Of a stretch of 64,000 bases of DNA, positions 22,126 to 29,842 are shown one piece after another. A program made the translations under genes and the position numbers. Every line of letters starts with the position of its first letter. The stretch's first letter is position 1. Origin of the DNA: Scatomorpha sp964535405 (GTDB lineage: Bacteria; Bacillota; Clostridia; Oscillospirales; Oscillospiraceae); assembly GCA_964535405.1 (NCBI GenBank), contig CAZHUG010000002.1, forward strand, positions 1-64,000, read 5' to 3'. A model generated the notes under the pieces. It was not told the DNA's origin, searched no databases, and saw nothing but the letters and a program-made list of their open reading frames with translations.

Positions 22126-23742
22126 TTATATAAGCTCGGGCAGGTTCATGCCCATGTCAGCCTCCGCGGCTGCGGCGGCCTGATTTTTGGCCTTCAGGGC
22201 GTCTATGAGCCCCTGCTTGTCGGAGATATAACCCTCCGGTATGCGCTCAAGGTAGTCGATCATGTCGATATGCCCGGAGACGAGCAGGTTGTCCAGAGTC
22301 TGGGTCGCCGCGATCTCGCTCCAATACGACGACGCGCCCACGTCGAGCTTGAGGCTCATGGGGATATCGCGCAAACTGCCAAAATCGAAGCTCACGTTCA
22401 TGCGCCCGCGCTCGTTCAGGCCGAGATAATCGCCAGCGAGCTCCACAATCGCGGGGGCGAGCTCGTCTGCTGCAGGCGGGCTGACCTCGACCCTGCGGAT
22501 GCCGTAATAGCCGCCCATGAAGTCGAGATATATGCGGCCCAAGTCCTCAATGCTCTGATAGAGGTTCTGCCGCGTGAGCTCATGCGGGGTCGAGGCCGCG
22601 CGCTGCAGCGCGATGATGGCGCTCGTGTTGTCGGGTCGCGCATCGCCCAGGGCGACACTCGTCGCGCCGAGGTTTGCCTGCGTCATGTTGACCGCGAGGT
22701 CAATAAACTGCGCAATCTGCGGGCTGATCGTCGCGGGGCCGAGGAGCTTTGCCGCGCCCTCCACCCCGCCGCCGTTCACGCCGATGGCAGCGCCGACCGA
22801 GTTATCCCATTTCGGCACGCGGGTCTTGTCGTAGATGACCTTGGGATAGGCCGTGGTCATCAGCGAAATCATGCTCATGGCGAAGAGCTTGTTTATGAAC
22901 ACCTGATTGGGGATGAGCCCCGTGATCATCGCCTGACCGTGGTAGCTGTCCTGCACGTAGTCCCAGTTGAGCCAGGTGACGGGATAGAGCCCCAGCCCCA
23001 GATCCCAGTCCGGGCGCAGGATAAAATCGCGCGTGCACTCGCAGCCGTGGACAGTGCCGTTCTCCTTCCAGAGCCGCAGGATGACCGTCGTCTTGCCTGA
23101 GACATCCTTGTAGCTGTCGCCGCGCTGCTCGTCCGTGTCCTCGGTTATCCGCTCCCAGTCGGGACAGCCGAGCTTTTTGGCTCTCTCGCGCAGGCGGTCT
23201 GTCAGCTCGCGGCGCTTAATTAATATGTAGGGCTGGCTCTGCACGTTGCGGTCGGACTCGTTGCCAAATCCAATGCGCGTGTTCTCGATGACCTCGGTCA
23301 CCACCGCGCCCTTTGCCCCGGCGCCGCAGTCCGCCTCCGCGTCCCAATAGCTATAGGTCGCGCCGTCGCCGTCCACCGCGGCATTGCGCAGAACCTCGCG
23401 CAGGCGGCCTATGAGCTTGTTGTTTTCAAAAAGGCTCGCAAACTCGTCGTTAACAACCTCCGCCGCGCGGGATAGACCCTCAAGGCCGGAGCCCGCGAGC
23501 GCGGTGGCGTTTATGCGCAGATTGTCCGAGGATATCGACGCCACGGTGAAGAGCGTGACGCGCTTCAAGATGTTAAACACCGGCGTGGGCAGACCGTTCG
23601 AGCGCACACCCTCCCACTGCTTGCCGATGAAGAAATTCTCATTGGTTTTGACCGTCTCGTCGAGCGAAATGCTCTCGTTATAGCCGAGCATGCGCTCATA
23701 CTCGCGCCAGACGCTCTCTGCCGTCGGGGTTTTAATGCTCAT
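22126..23742 (-). CDS. Portal protein (podovirus/P22-like)
   Basis: 538 aa. It begins with a helical clip region (SVWREYERMLGYNESISLDE), has an FFIGKQWEGVRSNGLPTPVFN segment typical of P22-like portals, a SSDNLRINATAL strand, a stem region (GLIPNQVFINKLFAMSMISLM) and a long C-terminal helical part with a Gln/Ala-rich end. The portal is the dodecameric ring through which DNA is packaged and ejected. The start codon lies within the last codons of a 59-aa gene (overlap of 11 bp), and the large terminase is just upstream, so packaging genes are contiguous. Confidence 0.9.
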   Translation of the reverse strand: MSIKTPTAESVWREYERMLGYNESISLDETVKTNENFFIGKQWEGVRSNGLPTPVFNILKRVTLFTVASISSDNLRINATALAGSGLEGLSRAAEVVNDEFASLFENNKLIGRLREVLRNAAVDGDGATYSYWDAEADCGAGAKGAVVTEVIENTRIGFGNESDRNVQSQPYILIKRRELTDRLRERAKKLGCPDWERITEDTDEQRGDSYKDVSGKTTVILRLWKENGTVHGCECTRDFILRPDWDLGLGLYPVTWLNWDYVQDSYHGQAMITGLIPNQVFINKLFAMSMISLMTTAYPKVIYDKTRVPKWDNSVGAAIGVNGGGVEGAAKLLGPATISPQIAQFIDLAVNMTQANLGATSVALGDARPDNTSAIIALQRAASTPHELTRQNLYQSIEDLGRIYLDFMGGYYGIRRVEVSPPAADELAPAIVELAGDYLGLNERGRMNVSFDFGSLRDIPMSLKLDVGASSYWSEIAATQTLDNLLVSGHIDMIDYLERIPEGYISDKQGLIDALKAKNQAAAAAEADMGMNLPELI

Positions 23743-23911
23743 CTGACGCCACCCCCCTCTTTTTCATGTAGTCGTAGCCCATGATGCCCGCGATCGCGTC
23801 TGTAAAGCCGCCCTCACCCTCGTCCGCCTGCTCCTCAAGCAGACTGATTCGCGCGGAAAGGCTCTGCACGAAGGCGTTTAACTCGTTCCAATCCTGTTTA
23901 AAGATGATCAT
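23732..23911 (-). CDS. 59-aa phage protein between terminase and portal
   Basis: Translating the minus strand from ATG 23911 gives MIIFKQDWNELNAFVQSL, a helical coiled part (ARISLLEEQADEGEGG), then FTDAIAGIMGYDYMKKRG and a stop at 23732-23734. A GGAGGTAAAGGG ribosome site precedes the start. It ends inside the portal start, giving an ATGA-like overlap of 11 bp, and starts 26 bp after the terminase stop, so it fills the only gap in the packaging operon. Small proteins of this kind precede portal genes in many phages. No function is known. Confidence 0.75.
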   Translation of the reverse strand: MIIFKQDWNELNAFVQSLSARISLLEEQADEGEGGFTDAIAGIMGYDYMKKRGVASDEH

Positions 23912-23936
23912 CCCTTTACCTCCAGTTTTTCTTTTC

Positions 23937-25322
23937 CTATTGCCCGAAATTGATGTAGCCCGCGCTCAAATCCCCGCCCGTCATATAATCCTCGTAGGCT
24001 TCCAGCTCGTCTGCGTCCTCCTCCGCCGCCGTATCGCCCCCCGCCTCGGCGGACAGCACGCGGCTGATGCAGTAATAGCGCAGGGCGTCCACGCGATGCG
24101 TGAGCTCGTGCGGGGTGACCGCGCAGTCGTCGGGGTTTTTGGCGTCCGCCTGAATGTCGCGCAGGTCCTCAATCGTGCGCCCGCAGTCGGAAAACAGCAG
24201 AAGCGAGGGTTTGCCGTCCCGCCGCGGAGACAGCGCCTGCTTTAAAATCATGTGCCCCTGAACGCGGCTGTTTGACGCGCGGATGAGCGACACGCCGGAG
24301 TCCTCAAATATCTCCGCCATCGTGCGCCCCGTGTCCTTTTGCCGGCTCCACATGTCCGGCGGCGCGAAGGTCGCAAGTATCTGCTCACCGGGCAGAGTCC
24401 GCGCCAGCATGGCCTGCGCGGCCTCCCGCACGACGAGATTTGGCATTGAATATTCGCGGTACATATAGCTCCTCCCCCCCTCATCCACGGCGAACCAGCC
24501 GCAGGCGAGCATGTCCAGACCGTAGTCAAAAGCGCGGTAGCGCCGCCAGTGTGCGGGGATCAAAAACGGCTCTATCGTGTGCTTTTCCCGGGAAAATTCC
24601 GGAAAGTACGCCCCGCCGAGCGCGTCCCAGTCGCCGTAGCGATAGGCGCGGCGCAGGTTCTCCGGCATGGAGGACAGCAGGCGCAGGTAGCCCGGTGAGG
24701 ACTCTAAAAGCGCGGTGTTATCCTCAACCGTCGCGGGGATGAATACGTAATCGTCCGGATTTTCGTCCTCCTCGGGGTTTTCTCGCCCTGTCACAAACTC
24801 GCGGTCTATGAACAGGCGCTTGACCCAGCGGTGGCCGACGCCGCCCGGGTTGCAGGTGAGGTACATGCGTTTCGGCATTGCGTTCACGCCGCGGAGCATG
24901 CCGCCGATGTACTGGAACGCGCGCTCTGAAAACTGCGTGGCCTCGTCGATGAAAATCCAGTCGTACTCCTGCCCCGCGTACTCGGTTTCGCTGCCCTCGC
25001 CGCTCCAGTGCCCGAAGCGGATGAGCGAGCCGTTGATGAAATCGAGCTTGTGCAGGCTGCCGTTGTAGGAGCAGAGCTCCGGCAAAATGATTCTTATCAT
25101 CGGCTCGATGTGGTTTGCCTGCAGCTCGGCATAGGTTTTGCGCATGATGAGAATGCGGATGCCGGGGTTTAAATACGCCCCCAGCAGGGCCTTCGTGCGC
25201 ACGGCCCAGGTTTTGCCGCCGCCCTTCGCGCCGCCGTATGCGGTGTAGAGCCTGCGGCTTTGGAAAAACAGTTTCTGCTTCGGGTTTGCCTCACCCGGGT
25301 CCCAAATCAGCTCCGAATCCAC
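23937..25322 (-). CDS. Terminase large subunit
   Basis: 461 aa. N-terminal ATPase: Walker A GGAKGGGKT (about residues 30-38), Walker B/catalytic carboxylate WIFIDEATQF (about 125-134), coupling motif MYLTCNPGG. C-terminal RNase-H-like nuclease: YRAFDYGLDMLACGWF (first acidic residue), later DMWSRQKDTGRTMAEIFEDSG, and VTPHELTHRVDALRYY with the last acidic residue. It powers DNA packaging and cuts the concatemer. It belongs to the Terminase_6/T4-like nuclease group. It lies 15 bp after the small subunit gene. Confidence 0.95.
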   Translation of the reverse strand: MDSELIWDPGEANPKQKLFFQSRRLYTAYGGAKGGGKTWAVRTKALLGAYLNPGIRILIMRKTYAELQANHIEPMIRIILPELCSYNGSLHKLDFINGSLIRFGHWSGEGSETEYAGQEYDWIFIDEATQFSERAFQYIGGMLRGVNAMPKRMYLTCNPGGVGHRWVKRLFIDREFVTGRENPEEDENPDDYVFIPATVEDNTALLESSPGYLRLLSSMPENLRRAYRYGDWDALGGAYFPEFSREKHTIEPFLIPAHWRRYRAFDYGLDMLACGWFAVDEGGRSYMYREYSMPNLVVREAAQAMLARTLPGEQILATFAPPDMWSRQKDTGRTMAEIFEDSGVSLIRASNSRVQGHMILKQALSPRRDGKPSLLLFSDCGRTIEDLRDIQADAKNPDDCAVTPHELTHRVDALRYYCISRVLSAEAGGDTAAEEDADELEAYEDYMTGGDLSAGYINFGQ

Positions 25323-25337
25323 TCACACACCTCCTGT

Positions 25338-25715
25338 CTAGCCGCCCGCCCCCTCGCCCACGCCCTCGAGCCGGATCGTGAGCCGCCGCTCGCGGGGCTC
25401 ATTGGCCGCCTTGTCCACATAGCCGCCGTTTTTCGCCTGCTTGAGCGCGTTCATGCAGCCGGTGGCGACGCGCGACTCGGTCACCATGCGATTTTCGAGC
25501 CAGTCCGTGCGCCGCAGCCGCGCAGACTCAAAGACCTGCGCCGCGCCCGCGTCCTTTCCCAGAGCGCGGTATTCCTCCGCGCCGATGCCGAGCCGCAGGA
25601 GCATGCCCGCCTCGGTCGGGAAGCGCCCGCCCTCACCACAGGCGTCGAAATATTCCCCGATGGCGATGTTAAGCTCCTCGACGCTCATAGTCACAGCCTT
25701 GTTCGGCACTGCCAA
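25338..25715 (-). CDS. Terminase small subunit (DNA-packaging protein)
   Basis: 125 aa from TTG 25715, which has GGAGG 7 bases upstream; GTG 25709 or ATG 25688 are alternatives. The core is helical, with MSVEELNIAIGEYFDACG, then PTEAGMLLRLGIGAEEYRALGK (an HTH-like region that would recognise the pac/cos site), and ATGCMNALKQAKNGGYVDKA, a motif common in clostridial phage packaging proteins. It is the first gene of the minus-strand structural operon and directly precedes the large terminase. The family call is by content and position. Confidence 0.85.
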   Translation of the reverse strand: MAVPNKAVTMSVEELNIAIGEYFDACGEGGRFPTEAGMLLRLGIGAEEYRALGKDAGAAQVFESARLRRTDWLENRMVTESRVATGCMNALKQAKNGGYVDKAANEPRERRLTIRLEGVGEGAGG

Positions 25716-25773
25716 ATAACCACCTCCATATGTCCTATTTTGCAATATACCCAGACCCTGGCCTTTTGTCTAC

Positions 25774-25814
25774 TTTTCGTGTCCGCGGGCGTTTCACGCC
25801 CGCGGACACGAAAA
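25774..25814. repeat. 18-bp perfect inverted repeat beside the phage-like element
   Basis: Stem ttttcgtgtccgcgggcg / cgcccgcggacacgaaaa with loop tttca. It lies 59 bp from the small terminase start, at the right edge of the phage-like element. It could be a terminator for a plus-strand transcript or a structured border. Confidence 0.75.
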
Positions 25815-25876
25815 CAATGCCCCCTCGAGCTCCCCCAAACAAAAAACCACGCCTCGATGGGCGTGGTCATGGTTTT
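25815..25876 (+). repeat. Repeat-core copy plus hairpin upstream of yetF
   Basis: Contains the shared core cctcgagctcccccaaacaa followed by an accacgcc / gggcgtggt hairpin and a T-run. A near-identical arrangement lies after the yetF gene at 26668-26715. Confidence 0.7.
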
Positions 25877-25936
25877 TTGCATTTATTGTTTTTTCTGCTC
25901 ATACTAGATATACACATCTGGGAAAGGGCGAAATTT

Positions 25937-26644
25937 ATGAATCTTATTAAAGTACTGGCGCTGTCCGCGTCATCGGTCGTGGTCTTATTCATTCTGACAA
26001 AGCTCATGGGAAACCGGCAAATGTCACAGCTGAGCATGTTTGACTATATCAACGGAATAACAATTGGCTCCATTGCCGCAGAGATGGCAACATCACTTGA
26101 ATCGGACTATAAGGAGCCGCTGGTGGCCATGCTCGTCTATGCCGCGTTTTCAATACTGATTTCACTTGCAACGAGTAAGTCAATTAAAATCAGGCGTGTA
26201 ATAACCGGAAAATCATTAATATTGCTACAGGATGGAAAGCTGTATGATAAAAATATAAAAAAGGCGAGATTGGATTTAAACGAGTTTTTAATGGAATGTA
26301 GAAATAATGGCTATTTTGACCTGGCGGAGCTGAAGGCGGCGGTTTTGGAGTCTAACGGTAAAATCAGCTTTCTTCCGCTTGTTCAGGAGCGGCCTGTCAA
26401 TCCCGGTGAAATGGGTTGGGGTGTGCCGGTAAACGCTCCGGCGGTCAACGTCATCATGGACGGGAAAGTAATGCCGGGAAATCTCAAATACACGGGTAAC
26501 AATAGAAATTGGCTTCATAAGCAACTCAGCGCTCAAGGCATAAGCGAAATCTCCAATGTCTTTTTGGCGACCTGTGACAATCAAAATAACCTCAGCGTGT
26601 ATTGCAGAGAAAACGAAGCTGCAACACGCGACATGTTTGAGTGA
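25937..26644 (+). CDS. YetF/DUF421 membrane protein
   Basis: 235 aa. The ATG at 25937 is chosen because the protein then begins with a hydrophobic helix; the longer upstream frame has low-complexity sequence. Three TM helices occupy the first 85 residues (IKVLALSASSVVVLFILTKLMG, ITIGSIAAEM, PLVAMLVYAAFSILISLA). The DUF421 signature GNRQMSQLSMFDYINGITIGS lies between them (seen in parts). The cytoplasmic alpha/beta domain follows (GKSLILLQDGKLYDKNIKKAR, LNEFLMECRNNGYFDLAELKAAVLE). The family is common in Bacilli and Clostridia and linked to spore membranes; its function is unknown. The codons are AT-rich compared with flanking genes. Confidence 0.88.
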   Translation: MNLIKVLALSASSVVVLFILTKLMGNRQMSQLSMFDYINGITIGSIAAEMATSLESDYKEPLVAMLVYAAFSILISLATSKSIKIRRVITGKSLILLQDGKLYDKNIKKARLDLNEFLMECRNNGYFDLAELKAAVLESNGKISFLPLVQERPVNPGEMGWGVPVNAPAVNVIMDGKVMPGNLKYTGNNRNWLHKQLSAQGISEISNVFLATCDNQNNLSVYCRENEAATRDMFE

Positions 26645-26689
26645 TAATTAAATCTGCCTGGGGGTGCTCGAGCTCCCCCAAACAAAAGA

Positions 26690-26712
26690 CCACGCCTCGA
26701 AGGGCGCGGTCT
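26690..26712 (+). terminator. Terminator after yetF
   Basis: Stem aagaccacgcc / gggcgcggtctt followed by a T-containing tail. Confidence 0.65.
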
Positions 26713-26764
26713 TTGTATTGACATATTCAATAGAAATTTTTCATGTTGGACAAGCGATAATTGT

Positions 26765-26794
26765 TTGACAGTTAATATTAAGAAGGAATATAAT
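26765..26794 (+). promoter_or_regulatory. Consensus-like promoter
   Basis: TTGACA (26765-26770), an 18-bp spacer and TATAAT (26789-26794). Both hexamers match the sigma-A consensus exactly. It lies 170 bp upstream of the secreted-protein gene, leaving a long leader. Confidence 0.65.
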
Positions 26795-26965
26795 ATATGT
26801 ACCTGAGCAGGCAGAATAAGATGGTCGTGAAAACCTTACTTTAGAGAAATTAGATTCGTTAAGGAAGGGTGAGTCCGATGCAGAATTAAGCCGCTGGTTT
26901 CTCGAAAATTATTAAATGACAGAACAGATTTGTGGTTTTTGGTAGTTTAATGAAAGGGGTGGGCA

Positions 26966-27616
26966 ATGAAAAAAACCAAGAAGATTTTGAGCATTTCAGC
27001 CGCATGTTTAGCGCTTGTTTTATGCGTTTTCCTGCTGGACAATGTCGCGGGGATAAATCTTTTCAATTCCGACGGAATTACCGGTTTTTGGAACGATGAC
27101 CCTGACGCCTCTGTCAGCGAGGCAATGACTTTTTCGCAGATGGTCGAAAGATATGCAGACAATGCCGGCATCACATACACAGATGCCCTCTCGGTCTTCC
27201 CCGATATGCCCGCAATGAAAGACGAGGGCGACCTGCGCTATCGCATTTTCACCACCAGATTAGACCCCGGCGATGATTACGAGCCGCATCTCGAATTTTT
27301 CTGCGAGACCTCGCAGGACGGCGACATGCAAAATATCGAGTCGATATTTTCTGTGCAGCTTGTGAGAGACGATGCTGCGCTTTCAAAGGAGTTTGGCGGC
27401 AATGTGAGTGTTTGGCTCAGAGAAGCCAATTCCATAGAGTACGTGGTCAACGGAGATTTTTACAGCAGGGGCGCGACGATACTTGCGTCCGGATACGGTG
27501 CGGGCGGCAAGATTGGCGAGCGGCTTTCGCTGACGTATGATGTGGATATATGGGCCGCATTAAATCATGATGAATATTTCTACGAACACGATACTGTGAA
27601 GTATGGTGCAGGATAA
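26966..27616 (+). CDS. Secreted or membrane-anchored protein of unknown function
   Basis: 216 aa with an N-terminal signal or anchor (MKKTKKILSISAACLALVLCVFLL). A GAAAGGGGTG site precedes the start. The rest is soluble and acidic with alternating strands: MTFSQMVERYADNAGITYTDAL, DLRYRIFTTRLD, YEPHLEFFCETSQDG, SIFSVQLVRDDAALSKEFGG, IEYVVNGDFYSRGATILASGYG, LSLTYDVDIWAAL. No lipobox was found. No family was recognised. It has a strong upstream promoter and its own terminator, so it is probably transcribed alone. It lies in the low-GC island. Confidence 0.75.
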   Translation: MKKTKKILSISAACLALVLCVFLLDNVAGINLFNSDGITGFWNDDPDASVSEAMTFSQMVERYADNAGITYTDALSVFPDMPAMKDEGDLRYRIFTTRLDPGDDYEPHLEFFCETSQDGDMQNIESIFSVQLVRDDAALSKEFGGNVSVWLREANSIEYVVNGDFYSRGATILASGYGAGGKIGERLSLTYDVDIWAALNHDEYFYEHDTVKYGAG

Positions 27617-27640
27617 ATCTATTAATATACTCAGCGAATA

Positions 27641-27673
27641 CAAAGACCACGCCCTCCGGGGCGTGGTCTTTTG
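27641..27673 (+). terminator. Terminator after the secreted-protein gene
   Basis: Stem caaagaccacgccc / gggcgtggtcttttg with a short loop and a T-rich tail. Confidence 0.75.
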
Positions 27674-27682
27674 TATTTTAGG

Positions 27683-27836
27683 GAAGCCCGGTCAGGGCGT
27701 TCCCGGGGGTGCTCGAGGGGGCGTAGCCCGCCTCGAATTGGATCGAATGCCTTGTTGAGCTTGCAGGGCAAGCGAAAACAAAAAGCGCAGCGCCGTTTTT
27801 CAGTCCGCAGAGCAGGACTGAAAAATGTGGCATTAT
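27683..27836 (+). repeat. Dispersed structured repeat, copy A (full)
   Basis: About 154 bp, matching copy B (34854-35006) in the opposite orientation over nearly its full length. Shared blocks include gaagcccggtcagggcg, gctcgaggggg, atgccttgttgagct, aagcgaaaacaaaaagcgca and aaaaatgtggcattat. It contains the hairpin tttttcagtcc / ggactgaaaaa. Confidence 0.85.
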
Positions 27837-27937
27837 GAACATCGTCACATTCGGGGGCGTGGTTTTGTCTATTCTGCCAGCGTCAATTATGAGTAATTTC
27901 TATGATCGTGCCTGTCTGCGTCTATAACCCTCCGATT

Positions 27938-28816
27938 CTAAACCGCCGAGGTTTCCCGCACGAAATCCACAAAATGCTCCGCCGCGGGCGGCAGCGGGCG
28001 CTCGCGAATCGTCGCCATGTAGAATTTGCGCTCCCAGACCGGATTTGCAATCTGCAAAATGCGCAGGTCCAGCCGCAGGAGTATGTCCATATACGGCACG
28101 ACGGCGATCCCGAAGCCGGATGCCACAAGCCCCGCGATCACCTGATCCTCCATGACCTCATAGGCGATGCGCGGCGCGGCGTCAATCTTCGCAAACATAC
28201 CGTCAATCACAAGGCGCAGGCCGGAGTCCGGATGGAACATGACGTAGGGGTATTCGAGCGTCTCGACAAGGTCAATCGAGTGACGGTTTGACAGCGGATG
28301 CTCGCTCGGCACGATGAGCACCAGATTTTGCTCCGACACGGGCGTGAAGGAGATTCGCGCGTCGTCCGTGGGCGAAGTGAATGCAACATCATACTTATCC
28401 TTGTGCAATCCGTCCAGCAACTCGCCCGTTATGCCGGAATCGAAGGTGAAATCTACGTTTTTGCCCTGCTCGTGTTTCAAGAAATTCGCGCAGAGCCCCG
28501 GCACGAAATGCGTGCCCAGTGTGCGCAGAAAGCCGAGCCGCACAAGTCCGCCGCCGCGGGCAATCTCGTCCATGGCGCGCACGCCGTCGTCCAGAATCGC
28601 AAGCGAGCGCCGCAGGTCATCGCGAAAAATTCTGCCCGCCTCGGTCAGCGCGATTGAGCGCCCCTCGCGGCGGATAAGCTGAACCTCAAGCTCGCGCTCA
28701 AGCTGGGCAATCGCGTGGCTGAGACTCGGCTGGGTGATGCAGAGCTCACGCGCGGCTCTGGTGTAATGCAGCTCGTCCGAGAGCGTCAAAAAATATCGAA
28801 GATGGTCAAGGTTCAC
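27938..28816 (-). CDS. LysR-family regulator of the quinate/shikimate-type cluster
   Basis: 292 aa from GTG 28816, which follows AAAAGGAGGCGATTCG; an ATG-like start further upstream lacks a ribosome site. The N-terminal HTH is LDHLRYFLTLSDELHYTRAAR with LCITQPSLSHAIAQLE. The co-inducer domain covers about 90-292 (RLGFLRTLGTHFVPGL, LVLIVPSEHPLSNRHS, VASGFGIAVVPYMDIL). It diverges from the dehydrogenase gene at 28957, and a TATAG-N7-CTATA site sits between them at an activator distance. It is probably activated by a pathway acid. Confidence 0.92.
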   Translation of the reverse strand: MNLDHLRYFLTLSDELHYTRAARELCITQPSLSHAIAQLERELEVQLIRREGRSIALTEAGRIFRDDLRRSLAILDDGVRAMDEIARGGGLVRLGFLRTLGTHFVPGLCANFLKHEQGKNVDFTFDSGITGELLDGLHKDKYDVAFTSPTDDARISFTPVSEQNLVLIVPSEHPLSNRHSIDLVETLEYPYVMFHPDSGLRLVIDGMFAKIDAAPRIAYEVMEDQVIAGLVASGFGIAVVPYMDILLRLDLRILQIANPVWERKFYMATIRERPLPPAAEHFVDFVRETSAV

Positions 28817-28855
28817 CGAATCGCCTCCTTTTATGTCCTTGATTATACCCCAAAC

Positions 28856-28872
28856 TATAGTCATTTTCTATA
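28856..28872. promoter_or_regulatory. Likely LysR-binding box
   Basis: Perfect inverted repeat TATAG-N7-CTATA, which fits the T-N11-A rule. It is centred about 65 bp upstream of the expected start of the divergent plus-strand transcript, the classic activating position. Confidence 0.65.
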
Positions 28873-28893
28873 GCCAGCCAAAATTTTATCAAT

Positions 28894-28922
28894 TTGTCTT
28901 ATCTTTAACACGGATATAGAAT
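28894..28922 (+). promoter_or_regulatory. Probable promoter of the plus-strand cluster
   Basis: TTGTCT (28894-28899), a 17-bp spacer and TAGAAT (28917-28922). It lies downstream of the LysR box. Confidence 0.55.
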
Positions 28923-28956
28923 GCAATTGTGAAAGAAATACCAGGGAGGAAAGAAA

Positions 28957-29826
28957 ATGGAAATCTCAGGCAAGACCAAGCTTCTGGGCCTCATCGGCTC
29001 ACCGGTCGAGCATTCCGGCTCACCGGCGATGTACAACTACTGCTTTGAGCGCTACGGGCTGGACCTGCGCTACCTCGCGTTTGACATCGGGATGGAAAAG
29101 ACCGCAGACGCGGTCGAGACCCTGCGCCTTTTAAACATGCCGGGCGCAAACGTGACCATGCCTCTGAAGGCTGAAGCGTCGAAATTTGTCGACAAACTCT
29201 CGCCGGCTGCGGCAATCATGGGCGTCATCAACACCATCACGAACGAGGACGGCGTGCTCACCGGACACATAACCGACGGCATCGGCTACGTCTCGCACCT
29301 CGGCGAGATCGGCGTCGGCATCAAAGGCAAGCGGCTCGTCATCCTCGGCGGCGGCGGCGCTGCGACCGCGATACTCACCCAGTGCGCGCTGGACGGCGCG
29401 GCGGAAATTTCAGTTTTCAATATTAAAGACCCCTTTTACGAGAGCATACAGGAAAACCTCAAGAGCATAGGCGCACACGTGCCCGACTGCAAAATAAGCC
29501 TGCACGATCTGGGCGACAAGGCCGCGCTGCGTGCCGCGATCGAGAAAGCGGACATCCTCACCAACGCGACCCGCGTCGGCATGGCACCGCTGGACGATAA
29601 AAGCCTCATAGACGATCTGACGATGCTGCGCGCGGGGCTCGTGGTCACCGACGTGGTGTATCAGCCGGTTGAAACCAAGCTCATGCGCGACGCGAGAGCG
29701 GCAGGCTGCACGGTCGCCCGCGGGCTGGACATGCTGATCTGGCAGGGCGCGGCGGCCTTCAAGCTTTACACGGGACTGGACATGCCGATTGACGAGGTGC
29801 GCAAGACCTGCTTCGGCGGCAATTAA
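28957..29826 (+). CDS. Quinate/shikimate dehydrogenase family protein (copy 1)
   Basis: 289 aa. AroE/YdiB fold: substrate domain with the Ser-rich SPVEHSGSPAMYN motif (residues about 16-28), catalytic Lys in NVTMPLK (about 65-71), Asp in ITDGIG (about 107), and the NAD(P) loop VILGGGGAATAI (about 130-141). The usual NTD-G motif reads ITDG here, with Asn replaced by Ile; the second copy keeps NTDG. It oxidises shikimate or quinate-type hydroxy acids with NAD(P). A catabolic rather than biosynthetic role is inferred from its neighbours: LysR, MFS carrier, second copy and enoate reductase. A GGGAGGAAAG site precedes the start. Confidence 0.88.
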   Translation: MEISGKTKLLGLIGSPVEHSGSPAMYNYCFERYGLDLRYLAFDIGMEKTADAVETLRLLNMPGANVTMPLKAEASKFVDKLSPAAAIMGVINTITNEDGVLTGHITDGIGYVSHLGEIGVGIKGKRLVILGGGGAATAILTQCALDGAAEISVFNIKDPFYESIQENLKSIGAHVPDCKISLHDLGDKAALRAAIEKADILTNATRVGMAPLDDKSLIDDLTMLRAGLVVTDVVYQPVETKLMRDARAAGCTVARGLDMLIWQGAAAFKLYTGLDMPIDEVRKTCFGGN

Positions 29827-29842
29827 TAGGAGGGTTTATAAA

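Larger units (their letters stand above)
10533..25715. mobile_element. Compact podovirus-like prophage element (no integrase or replication genes seen)
   Basis: About 15.2 kb between chromosomal murI and the yetF island. It contains a CI/ImmA-type switch, a small early operon, small and large terminase, portal, scaffold, capsid, connector, short-tail proteins, amidase, holin, and a radical SAM enzyme. There is no integrase, recombinase, primase, polymerase or tail tape measure. Base composition matches the host. It may be a degraded prophage, a satellite, or a domesticated gene-transfer-agent-like particle. No att repeats were identified by eye. Confidence 0.8.
26645..26965. other. Interval between yetF and the secreted-protein gene
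   Basis: Holds the repeat core and hairpin (26668-26715), a good promoter (26765-26794), and a short in-frame stretch at about 26820-26914 that reads ENLTLEKLDSLRKGESDAEL followed by SRWFLENY and stop. The stretch has no start codon, so it is likely a gene fragment. Nothing else recognisable was seen. Confidence 0.6.

Noticed and set aside
10400..25770. Attachment-site direct repeats of the phage-like element
   Set aside because: I compared the sequence around both ends by eye and found no convincing repeat longer than about 10 bases.
26797..26914. Mini frame (15 codons) and the following start-less frame in the interval after yetF
   Set aside because: The first is too short and has no ribosome site. 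The second lacks a start codon. They are recorded only as part of the interval.
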